Assembly (NCBI RefSeq): GCF_004353905.1
Contig: NZ_SMOD01000029.1
Span: forward strand, 44,468 to 108,467
From: Paraburkholderia guartelaensis
Lineage (GTDB): Bacteria; Pseudomonadota; Gammaproteobacteria; Burkholderiales; Burkholderiaceae
Length of the DNA stretch: 64,000 nt
Direction of reading: 5' to 3'
Shown here: positions 8,340-16,034 of the stretch, one piece after another
Position numbering within the stretch: the stretch's first letter is position 1
Layout: each line of letters opens with the position of its first letter
Notes under the pieces: generated by a model
What the model saw: only the letters and a program-made list of their open reading frames with translations
What the model was told of the DNA's origin: nothing
Databases searched by the model: none
Position numbers and translations under genes: made by a program

Positions 8340-11300
8340 GATGCCTGTTCCGGCGTCTTGCCGGTCTCGTCAGTCTCGCTGCTGCGCACGCGGAACGCGG
8401 CCGCGTAAGCCGCGGGCAGGAAAAACAGCGTGAGCACGGTCGCAATCGTGATGCCGCCCATCAGCGCCGTCGCCATCGGTCCGAAGAAGTTCGACCGCAA
8501 GAGCGGAATGAGCGCGAGCACGGCGGCCGCGGCGGTCAGCATGATCGGCCGGAAGCGGCGTACCGTTGCACCCACCACGGCGTCGAAGCGCTTGTGTCCG
8601 CCGCGAATGTCCGTTTCGATCTGATCCACGAGAATCACCGAGTTGCGCATGATGATCCCGAACATGGCGATCACGCCGAGCATGGCCACGAAGCCGAACG
8701 GCTGCCCGAACGCGAGCAGGGCGATCACCACGCCGATCAGACCGAGCGGCGCGGTCAGCACGACCATCAGCACGCGCGTGATGCTCTGCAGCTGGATCAT
8801 GAGCAGCGTGAGCACGGCGATGGCGAGCACCGGCAACTGCGCGAAGATGGACGCTTGGCCCTTCGCGCTTTCCTCCACGGAGCCGCCCACCTCGATGTGG
8901 TAGCCGGGCGGCAGCGCGCGCTTGATCGACTCCAGTTTGCCGTCGAGCGCATGCGTGACGTCGATGCCCTGCGCGCCCGCTCGCACGTCCGATTGCACGG
9001 TGATCGTGGGCTGCCGGTCGCGCGACCAGATTACGCCGTACTCCAGATCGTTGGCGAGATGCCCGAGCGCGCCGAGCGGCACCGGTCCGTTGGGCGTGGG
9101 CATGGCGAGCGTGAGCAGGCGCGCGGGATCGACGCGCTCGGCCGCGGGCGAGCGCAGATCGACGCTGATGAGCTTGTCGCGCTCGCGAAACTGCGTGACG
9201 GTATAGCCCGAGTACGTCATCTGCAGGAAGTTGGCGATGTCCTGCGACGAGACATTGAGCGCGCGCGCCTTTTGCTGGTCGATCTGGAAGTGCAGTGAGC
9301 GTCCTGCCGGCTCGTCCCAGTCGAAACTGACGTTGTCGGTGCGCGGATCGGCGCGCATCGTCGCCGCCACCTTGTTCGCGATGTCGCGCACGGTCGGGAT
9401 GTCGTCGCCGCTCACGCGGAACTGCACGGGGTAGCCGACCGGCGGCCCGTTCTCGAGCCGTGAGAGACGCGTGCGGATGGCCGGGAACTTGTCGCGCAGC
9501 ATCGGTTCGAGCCAGCTTGCGAGCTTCTCGCGGTCTTCGACCGACTTCGTCGTGATCACGAACTGCGCGAAGTTGGGCTGCTGCAACTGCTGATCGAGCG
9601 GCAGATAGAAGCGCGGCGCGCCGGTGCCGACGAAATCGATGAAATGGTCGATCTCGGGGCGGCTCTTGATCGCCGCTTCGAGGCGCTTCGTCTGGCGCAG
9701 TGTTGCATCGATCGACGCGCTTTCGGGCAGGCGCACGTCCACGAGCAGTTCGGGCCGGTCGGAACTCGGGAAGAACTGCTGCGGCACGAGCTTGAAGCAC
9801 GCAAGTGCGGCCACGAAAAGCACGATTGTCAGTACGAGGACGATGGGATGGCGCTCGATGCACCAGCCGATCCAGCCGCGCAGGCGCCGATAGAAACGCG
9901 TGTCGTAGATGTCGTGCTCGTGATCCTCGCCATGGGCGGCGTTCGCCGCATTCGGATCGGGCTTGCGCTCCGGCAGCAACCGGTAGCCCAGCAGCGGAAT
10001 CAGCACGACGGCCGCGAACCACGAGGCGATCAGCGCGATCGCGGACACCTGGAAGATCGAGCGCGTGTACTCGCCGGTGCTCGACCGCGCGAGCACGATG
10101 GGCAGGAAGCCCGAAACGGTCACGAGCGTGCCGGTGAGCATCGGGAACGCGGTGCTGGTGTAGGCGAATGCGGCGGCGCGCGTGCGGTTCCAGCCCTGCG
10201 CGAGCTTCACCGCCATCATCTCGACGGAAATGATGGCGTCGTCCACGAGCAGGCCGAGCGCAAGCACGAGCGTGCCGAGCGAAACCTTGTGCAGACCGAT
10301 GCCGAAGAGGTACATCGCGAGCGAGGTGACGGCGAGCACGATCGGAATGGTGATGACCACCACCATGCCCGTGCGCACGCCGAGCGAGACGAGGCTCACG
10401 AGCAGCACGATGCCCACGGCCTCGGCCACGGCCTCGACGAAGTCGTCCACCGAGCGCGAGACCGCATCGGGCATGCTCGACACCTCGACGAGCTTCAGGC
10501 CCGCGGGAAGCTGCGCGCGCAACTGCTCGACGCGCGCATCGAGCGCCTTGCCGAGGCGGATCACGTCGCCGCCCGGCTGCATCGTGAGGCCGATGCCGAG
10601 CACTGCCTGGTCCTGGAAGCGCATCTGCGTGGCGAGCGGCTCGTCATAGCCGCGCCGGATCGTCGCGATGTCGCCCAGGCGGAATGTGCGGTCGTTTACG
10701 CGGATCAACGTATCGGCGATGGCGTTGAGGTCCTCGTACTGGCCGCTCGGGCGCACGAACACGCGGTCGTCGGCGGTCGTGAGCGTGCCCGCGGCGGAGA
10801 CGCTGTTCTGCGCGCCGATCACCTGGCCGAGCTGCGTGGGCGAGATGCCGAGGCGCGTGAGCTGCGTGTTCGGAATCTCGATGTAGATGCGCTGCTGCGG
10901 ATCGCCGAAATAATCGACCTTGCCAACGTCGGGCACGCGCAGCAGTTGCTCGCGCAGCTTGTCCGCGTAGTCGTGCAGTTGCGCGGGCGAAAAGCCGTCG
11001 CCCTCCAGCGCGTAGATGTTGGTGTAGACGTCGCCGAACTCGTCGTTGAAGAACGGCCCTTGCACGCCCTGAGGCAGCGTGTACGCGATGTCGCCAACCT
11101 TCTTGCGCACCTGGTACCAGGTCTCGCGCACTTCGCTTACGGGCGCGGAGTCCTTCATCGTGAAGAACACCAGCGATTCGCCGGGCCGCGAATAGCTGCG
11201 CAGAAAGTCGATATAAGGCGTTTCCTGAAGCTTGCGGCCGATGCGGGTCGTCACCTGGTCCTCGACCTGGCGAGCGCTCGCGCCGGGCCAGAAGGTCTGG

Positions 11301-11491
11301 ATGACCATCACGCGGAACGTGAAGGGCGGATCTTCCGATTGCGCGAGACGCGTATACGCGAGCGCGCCGAAGATCGTTGCCAGCGCGACGAGAAAGGTGA
11401 CGAGCGCCCGATGCCGCAGCGCCCACGCCGACAGGTTGAAGCGGCCCTCTTCGTGATCTGCGCCGGGACCCGAGTCCGTCGTCTGGCTCAT
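8336..11491 (-). CDS. RND efflux permease (AcrB/HAE-like inner-membrane pump)
   Basis: 1051 aa, standard for RND pumps: twelve membrane segments and two large periplasmic loops. It opens with a cytoplasmic stretch and TM1 (LVTFLVALATIFGALAYTRL), then the SEDPPFTFRVMVIQTFWPG motif. TM4 carries GLLVDDAIISVEMM with the paired Asp of the proton relay. It exports small molecules from the periplasm or inner membrane using the proton gradient. The ATG at 11491 was chosen because it overlaps the adaptor stop by 4 bp (ATGA) and homology starts there. The pump resembles the SEDP-type subgroup rather than classical AcrB; substrate unknown. Confidence 0.95.
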   Translation of the reverse strand: MSQTTDSGPGADHEEGRFNLSAWALRHRALVTFLVALATIFGALAYTRLAQSEDPPFTFRVMVIQTFWPGASARQVEDQVTTRIGRKLQETPYIDFLRSYSRPGESLVFFTMKDSAPVSEVRETWYQVRKKVGDIAYTLPQGVQGPFFNDEFGDVYTNIYALEGDGFSPAQLHDYADKLREQLLRVPDVGKVDYFGDPQQRIYIEIPNTQLTRLGISPTQLGQVIGAQNSVSAAGTLTTADDRVFVRPSGQYEDLNAIADTLIRVNDRTFRLGDIATIRRGYDEPLATQMRFQDQAVLGIGLTMQPGGDVIRLGKALDARVEQLRAQLPAGLKLVEVSSMPDAVSRSVDDFVEAVAEAVGIVLLVSLVSLGVRTGMVVVITIPIVLAVTSLAMYLFGIGLHKVSLGTLVLALGLLVDDAIISVEMMAVKLAQGWNRTRAAAFAYTSTAFPMLTGTLVTVSGFLPIVLARSSTGEYTRSIFQVSAIALIASWFAAVVLIPLLGYRLLPERKPDPNAANAAHGEDHEHDIYDTRFYRRLRGWIGWCIERHPIVLVLTIVLFVAALACFKLVPQQFFPSSDRPELLVDVRLPESASIDATLRQTKRLEAAIKSRPEIDHFIDFVGTGAPRFYLPLDQQLQQPNFAQFVITTKSVEDREKLASWLEPMLRDKFPAIRTRLSRLENGPPVGYPVQFRVSGDDIPTVRDIANKVAATMRADPRTDNVSFDWDEPAGRSLHFQIDQQKARALNVSSQDIANFLQMTYSGYTVTQFRERDKLISVDLRSPAAERVDPARLLTLAMPTPNGPVPLGALGHLANDLEYGVIWSRDRQPTITVQSDVRAGAQGIDVTHALDGKLESIKRALPPGYHIEVGGSVEESAKGQASIFAQLPVLAIAVLTLLMIQLQSITRVLMVVLTAPLGLIGVVIALLAFGQPFGFVAMLGVIAMFGIIMRNSVILVDQIETDIRGGHKRFDAVVGATVRRFRPIMLTAAAAVLALIPLLRSNFFGPMATALMGGITIATVLTLFFLPAAYAAAFRVRSSETDETGKTPEQAS

Positions 11492-12627
11492 GACGCGAAG
11501 TCCTCGGGATGCAGCGGCGCCACCGGCCGTACCTGCTCGCCCGCGTGGACCGTGTGGACGCCTTGCAGCACGATGCGCTCGCCGTCCTGCAATCCACCCG
11601 CCACGGTGATCGTGCGCGCGTCGTAGCGCGTGACGCTCACGCGCCGCAGCTGCAGCACGTTGTCGGGCGTGTGGATGACCCAGATGGCGGGCGCTTGGCC
11701 GTCGTGGAAGAGCGCGGTGGCCGGCACCGTAAACACGGCCGGCGCATTGGCCTCGCTCGGGGCCGCGAACGCCACGTTGGCGGTCATGCCGAGACGCACA
11801 TCGGCATCGGGATGCTCGAGCGTTAGCTTCGCGCGCCACGTGCGGCTTTGTGGGTCCGCCGCGGCGGCGAGTTCGCGCAGGCGCGCCGTGTAGTGACGGC
11901 CGGGCAGGGCGCCGAGCGTCACCTGCGCGACGTCGCCGGTGTGCAGCGCCGCCACGGCGCGCTCGGGCAGGTCACACACCACATCGACGTCGCCGCTCCA
12001 CGCGAGCTGGTAGACGGCCTGGCCGGCCTGCACGTTCTGGCCGGTATCCGCGTTTTCGGCGGTGATGACGCCGGCGTGATCCGCGACGATCTGCGTGTAG
12101 CGCAACTGGTTCTTTGAGAGCGCAAGCTGCTGCTGCGCCTGATCGCGCTGGGCCGCGGCCGATGCGTAGGCATCCTGCGTTTGTTCGAGCTGCGCGCGGG
12201 CGATGAGATTGGCCGCAGACTGGGCCGTGTCGCGATCGAGCTGCTGCTTCGCGAAAACGAGGCGATGCTGCGCGGCGTCGAATTGGGCCTGCGCGCTTGC
12301 TGCGTTCTTTTCGAAGTCCGCCGGATCGAGCCGTGCGAGGGTCTGGCCGGGCTTGACGCTGTCGCCCAGGCGCACGCTGCGCTCGATGATCTTGCCGTTC
12401 ACGCGAAACGACAGCGGCGTGGCGTTGCGCGCCTCGATATCGCCGGGGTAGACGGGGCTCACGCCGCCGCCGTCGGGATGCACGGTCATCGAGACGACCG
12501 GGCGCGGCTGCGGCGGCGCCTCCTTTTCCTTGCCGCAGGCAGCGAGCGCGGCAACACCGAGCACGAGAAGCACATTCGCGGTATGCCGCCGCCACGGCGC
12601 ACTGAACTTACCGGTACCACTGCGCAT
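11488..12627 (-). CDS. RND efflux periplasmic adaptor (membrane fusion lipoprotein)
   Basis: 379 aa from the ATG at 12627; a GTG at 12687 would add 20 residues and cannot be excluded, as neither has a strong ribosome site. A signal sequence (about 8-30) ends in lipobox LAAC, Cys31. Then come a barrel-sandwich half (VNGKIIERSVRLGDSVKPGQ), an alpha-helical hairpin (about 95-160, rich in AQ repeats), the second half with GVITAENADTGQNVQAGQAV, and beta-barrel domains. It bridges pump and outer-membrane channel. First gene of the operon, divergent from the TetR gene and probably repressed by it through the palindrome at 12788-12801. Confidence 0.93.
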   Translation of the reverse strand: MRSGTGKFSAPWRRHTANVLLVLGVAALAACGKEKEAPPQPRPVVSMTVHPDGGGVSPVYPGDIEARNATPLSFRVNGKIIERSVRLGDSVKPGQTLARLDPADFEKNAASAQAQFDAAQHRLVFAKQQLDRDTAQSAANLIARAQLEQTQDAYASAAAQRDQAQQQLALSKNQLRYTQIVADHAGVITAENADTGQNVQAGQAVYQLAWSGDVDVVCDLPERAVAALHTGDVAQVTLGALPGRHYTARLRELAAAADPQSRTWRAKLTLEHPDADVRLGMTANVAFAAPSEANAPAVFTVPATALFHDGQAPAIWVIHTPDNVLQLRRVSVTRYDARTITVAGGLQDGERIVLQGVHTVHAGEQVRPVAPLHPEDFAS

Positions 12628-12787
12628 CCTGCTCGATGCGCCACGACCGCAACGATTCACCTGGACCTCGATAGGCTGGGTGCGCACGCAGACCGCAATA
12701 CCGCCAGACCGATAGCGCCGCCGTTGAGTCGCGGGCGCGGCGCGGCTCGCGCGCCGACCCGGACTTGGGATGATGAGTCGGATTCTA

Positions 12788-12801
12788 ATACAACCTTGTA
12801 T
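12788..12801. promoter_or_regulatory. Palindromic operator candidate for the TetR regulator
   Basis: Perfect inverted repeat ATACAA-CC-TTGTAT, embedded in TCGGAT...ATCCGA arms, between the divergent efflux operon and the TetR gene. Its position, AT-rich core and symmetry fit a TetR-dimer site controlling both directions (inference). Confidence 0.6.
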
Positions 12802-12880
12802 CCGAGTGCGAAACTGAATCCGAGGAATGTTTCAGTGCTAGACTCGCGTCAATCCGTGACACATAACGACGCCCCACGCC

Positions 12881-13498
12881 ATGAAGCGCATTCGACTCAC
12901 CCGCGAACAAAGCCGCGACCAGACGCGCGAGCGCCTGCTCGACGCTGCACAGGCCATGTTCATGAAAAAAGGGTTCGTAGGCGCGAGCGTCGAGGACATC
13001 GCGCACGCGGCGGGGTACACGCGCGGCGCGTTCTACTCGAATTTTTCCGGCAAGTCGGACCTGCTCGTGGAATTGCTGCGGCGCGATCACGAAGCCATGC
13101 AGACCGACCTGCGCGCCATCTTCGAGTCCGAGGTCTCGCGCGAGCAGATGGAGGCGCGCGTGCTGTCCTACTACAGCCGCATGCCGCAGGACAACAAGGT
13201 CTTCCTGCTGTGGGTGGAAGCCAAGCTGCTGGCCGCGCGCGACGCACGCTTTCGCACGCGCTTTAACGCGTTCATGAAGGAAAAGCGCGAGAGTCTTGCC
13301 GCGTATATCGAGGAATTTGCCGCGCGCCTCGGCATGCCGGTGCCCTTCGACCCGGAATTGCTCGCGGTTGGCCTGATCGGGCTGTGCGACGGCGTGCAGT
13401 TTCTCGCCACTGCCGATCCGCAGCACGTCACGCCGCCGGTCGTCGAATCGGTACTGGGGACTTTTTTCGCGCGCGTCGTGTTCGGCCGCGACGCGTGA
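12881..13498 (+). CDS. TetR/AcrR-family transcriptional repressor
   Basis: 205 aa, typical TetR length. The N-terminal helix-turn-helix occupies about 15-65: LLDAAQAMFMKKGFVGASVE, then DIAHAAGYTRGAFYSNFSGK, a textbook AcrR/TetR motif. The C-terminal ligand domain is all-helical and divergent. It lies divergent from the RND efflux operon, the usual arrangement for a local repressor relieved by pump substrates. The start codon has only a weak ribosome site. Its end converges on the small DUF2795-type gene across a 34-bp spacer that holds a hairpin. Confidence 0.93.
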   Translation: MKRIRLTREQSRDQTRERLLDAAQAMFMKKGFVGASVEDIAHAAGYTRGAFYSNFSGKSDLLVELLRRDHEAMQTDLRAIFESEVSREQMEARVLSYYSRMPQDNKVFLLWVEAKLLAARDARFRTRFNAFMKEKRESLAAYIEEFAARLGMPVPFDPELLAVGLIGLCDGVQFLATADPQHVTPPVVESVLGTFFARVVFGRDA

Positions 13499-13509
13499 GT
13501 CCAGCGCGC

Positions 13510-13533
13510 AAGCAGCCCACTGCGGGCGTGCTT
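13510..13533. terminator. Hairpin between convergent genes, possible bidirectional terminator
   Basis: AAGCA-GCCC (13510-13518) pairs with GGGC-g-TGCTT (13524-13533) with one bulged G and a 5-nt loop. It sits exactly between the TetR stop and the DUF2795 stop. It lacks a real T-tract. Confidence 0.45.
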
Positions 13534-13763
13534 CAGGAGCCGAGGCCAGGGCCGTAGTTGCTGCCGATCAGCCGCGTAACGGACGCGACGTCGTGGTAGT
13601 CCTGCTCCGGCATGCCATCGAGGATCGCCAGCACCTCGTTGCTGGCGCCAGCGTCGCGCGCGGCGTCCACGAGTTCGTCCTTGTTGGCGGGCCAATGCAC
13701 TTCGCGCAGCACGTCGGCGAATTGCAGGTCGATGGGTTCGTCAGGAATGCGAGAGGCTGACAT
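13533..13763 (-). CDS. DUF2795-type small protein
   Basis: 76 aa from the ATG at 13763; a longer in-frame start exists upstream but codes for low-quality Arg-rich sequence. The core LREVHWPANKDELVDAARDA, then GASNEVLAILDGMPEQDY resembles DUF2795 proteins: a short helical domain in which a W/YPA(N/S)K(D/E)EL segment precedes a helix and an acidic ELP-like end. Function of the family is unknown; members are small and soluble and often lie near stress genes. Assignment rests on motif recognition by eye. Confidence 0.7.
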   Translation of the reverse strand: MSASRIPDEPIDLQFADVLREVHWPANKDELVDAARDAGASNEVLAILDGMPEQDYHDVASVTRLIGSNYGPGLGS

Positions 13764-14006
13764 GCGTGGCGTCCTTTGCGCGGGCGGCCGGCGTTGGCGG
13801 TCCGCGTCGTCGTCTCGTTTGTTGTGCGGATTTTGTTCAGACTTTGTTCGCGCTTTGTTTGCATTGCAGCGCGCAGCGCTAGCGCCGCGCCACAAGCATA
13901 CACAATCCGCCTCGCACGCCTTCGCGGCGTGCGCACGCGCTGCTCATTTGCCGCTCATGCGCCACTTTCTTTGCCGCTTGTTCGCAAACGGGAGTAACGG
14001 TTGGGC

Positions 14007-14279
14007 TCAGGTCTGCTCGTGCAGATCCGGGCTTAGCGTTTTGTCCAGCCGATGCGACTTGGGCAGCGTGAGGTACTCCCAGTGTTGCGGACCGTTTGCG
14101 GTTACAGGCACGTTGGGGGCGGGGGGCGCCACGGGGGCGTCGTAGGCGTGGGACTGTCCACTCGCGAGCGGGATGTGCGCGCTGGTCTGGGTGACCGGTG
14201 AGTCCTGCGCGGTGCGTACCGGAGCGGCGAAGCAAGACGCCGACAACAGCACGGTGGTCATCAGTGTCGAGGTTTTCAT
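14007..14279 (-). CDS. Small secreted hypothetical protein
   Basis: 90 aa. The ATG at 14279 is preceded by AAAGGAGG at good spacing, which decides the start over longer frames. Residues 1-20 (MKTSTLMTTVLLSASCFAAP) form a signal peptide; a Cys at 17 is not in a convincing lipobox. The mature part is short, Pro/Ala-rich, and ends in SHRLDKTLSPDLHEQT. No family recognised. Probably periplasmic. It stands alone between the DUF2795 gene and the C45-type gene, all on the minus strand but with wide gaps. Confidence 0.65.
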   Translation of the reverse strand: MKTSTLMTTVLLSASCFAAPVRTAQDSPVTQTSAHIPLASGQSHAYDAPVAPPAPNVPVTANGPQHWEYLTLPKSHRLDKTLSPDLHEQT

Positions 14280-14526
14280 CGCTCGACCTCCTTTCTCATG
14301 CGGCCCATAGGTCGCAGCAAGCGCCGTACCGCATCCGCCAGCGTGGGTGGCAGTGCAGGCAGCCGCGCCAGCCGGGGCGGCCCGGCGCGCCGCTACGCGA
14401 AGGCGCAACGAGCCGCCTGGACGGCTCATGTGCGCGAGGCGCATACGGAAATACCATGATGGCAGGAAATGAGCCGACACGTCTCGAACGCGCGTGCTTT
14501 TTTACCGGCGCCGCCGTTACGCGGGA

Positions 14527-15885
14527 TTAAAGCGAGGGCCCGCGCAGCGCCTCGAAACGCGTCCAGGGCCACGACGGGCGGTCGCGCATATAGCCGTTGA
14601 GCCAGTTCCATTGCGGATGGCGCTGCATGAATGCCTGGGCGTCGAACGGGCGGCCGCACGGATGGCCCCAGCGCGCCCAGAACGACAGATCGCGCGCCAT
14701 TTCGCTGTCGACCACCTTGCCGTCGTTCGCGCCCCATGGGTTGAACGGCCCGTGGTCTGCGCCGCCGAAGCGCGCGTCGTCGAGTTCGAGATGGCCGCAG
14801 ATCGTGCGCGAGCACGGGTTGTCGCTGCGCTCGAGGTAGACGTCGTGGTGGTCCGCGATCATCGCTTTCGCGAGTTCGGCGTCGATCGCGCCGCGATGCT
14901 CCTGCGCGAGTTGCATGAAGCGCAGGCGGCGCGCGCCATTGCGGCGCACGTCGGTGTAGTCGTCGGCTTCGCCGGTGCATTCCTGGTTGCGGATCTTGAG
15001 GTCCGTCGCCGCGTTGAAACCGCTGTAGAAGCCGTCTTTCGTGCTTTCGAAGCCTGCATGCTGCAGGCCCAGTTCATAGCGCGCGATCTCGCCCGTTTTG
15101 GTGTCGCCGAGCAGCCAGCTGTTCACGTAGCCCGCGTTGTTCGCCTGCGCGAACATCTCGCACCACTGCGCGATGCTCGACGCATACTGCGTCGCCCGGC
15201 GCGAGCGATAGAACTCGGGGGCGCCGTTCGCGCGGTAGCCGACGAAGTTCGAGATGGTCGTCTCCGTCACCATCAGGCCCGCGCCGTTGATCCAGAAGTC
15301 GGTGAGGCTCGAGATGCAGCCGGGCAGGCCCTGCATGAGGATGCGGTGCCCCGAGTCGGGCACGATATCGAACACGATGTTGAAGGCGTCGCCGGCCGCG
15401 TAGCGGTCCCACGAGTTGTGCGCCATGACGATGCGGCCGTCGCGCGTCGCGCTGCCCGTGGCGATGAAGGCGCTGCAGTGGTGGCCCCGCCGCCCGCGCC
15501 ACGGGCGCACGGCGCCTTGCCCCTGTGCCCCCTGCTGCGCTGCGGCATGAACCGGCCACCAGCTCTGCAGCAGGTCCATGTAGCCGTTCCAGGCGAGCAC
15601 TTCGGCGAACTTCAGACCGGCGCCGTCGGCGATGCCCTGGATCTCGTCGGCGAATTCGGTGTCGAGGCGCGGCGCGAACTGCACGATCGCCGCGTTGACG
15701 AAGGTGTCGAAGTCCTCGCCTGTGTCCCATTTCGCGAGGTAGCGCGCGGTGCGAATCGCGTTGCGTATTTCGTTGGCGAGCAATTTGCCGTGCTGCTCGC
15801 CCCGGTCGTAGGGCTCGCCCTGCAAGTGCACGAATATCCAGCCCGCGTGGTCGCGGCGTACGGCTTCGAGTGAGGGTTCGCTCAT
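14527..15885 (-). CDS. C45-type Ntn-hydrolase / acyltransferase-like protein
   Basis: 452 aa from the ATG at 15885, which has GGAG about 9 nt upstream; ATG at 15900 would add five residues. The fold resembles the peptidase C45 / acyl-CoA:6-aminopenicillanate acyltransferase and phospholipase-B-like group: an N-terminal EPYDRGEQHGKLLANEI segment, then GHHCSAFIATG with Cys137 as probable nucleophile, then DGRIVMAHNSWDR, the conserved substrate-site motif, and NSWLLGDTKTGEIARYELG. These enzymes mature by self-cleavage before the Cys and then hydrolyse or transfer amide acyl groups. No signal peptide is seen, so it is probably cytosolic. Substrate unknown. Confidence 0.8.
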   Translation of the reverse strand: MSEPSLEAVRRDHAGWIFVHLQGEPYDRGEQHGKLLANEIRNAIRTARYLAKWDTGEDFDTFVNAAIVQFAPRLDTEFADEIQGIADGAGLKFAEVLAWNGYMDLLQSWWPVHAAAQQGAQGQGAVRPWRGRRGHHCSAFIATGSATRDGRIVMAHNSWDRYAAGDAFNIVFDIVPDSGHRILMQGLPGCISSLTDFWINGAGLMVTETTISNFVGYRANGAPEFYRSRRATQYASSIAQWCEMFAQANNAGYVNSWLLGDTKTGEIARYELGLQHAGFESTKDGFYSGFNAATDLKIRNQECTGEADDYTDVRRNGARRLRFMQLAQEHRGAIDAELAKAMIADHHDVYLERSDNPCSRTICGHLELDDARFGGADHGPFNPWGANDGKVVDSEMARDLSFWARWGHPCGRPFDAQAFMQRHPQWNWLNGYMRDRPSWPWTRFEALRGPSL

Positions 15886-16034
15886 CTTCGCTCCGGTCAT
15901 CCCCCCGTCGATTCTCGCTGCCTTCTGCGCGCGCGTTCGTACGCAGGCGCACGGCATGGGCTGCGTAGCGCGTTTCCCTCTAGATTCTAGAAAATCCGTT
16001 GCGCTTTGCCACGCACCTCGCGCGCCGGCGAAGC

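Noticed and set aside
9644..11626. Long plus-strand open frame opposite the RND permease
   Set aside because: Composition (runs of RARAE/HDHHAR-type residues) is typical of an antisense shadow; the permease on the minus strand is certain.
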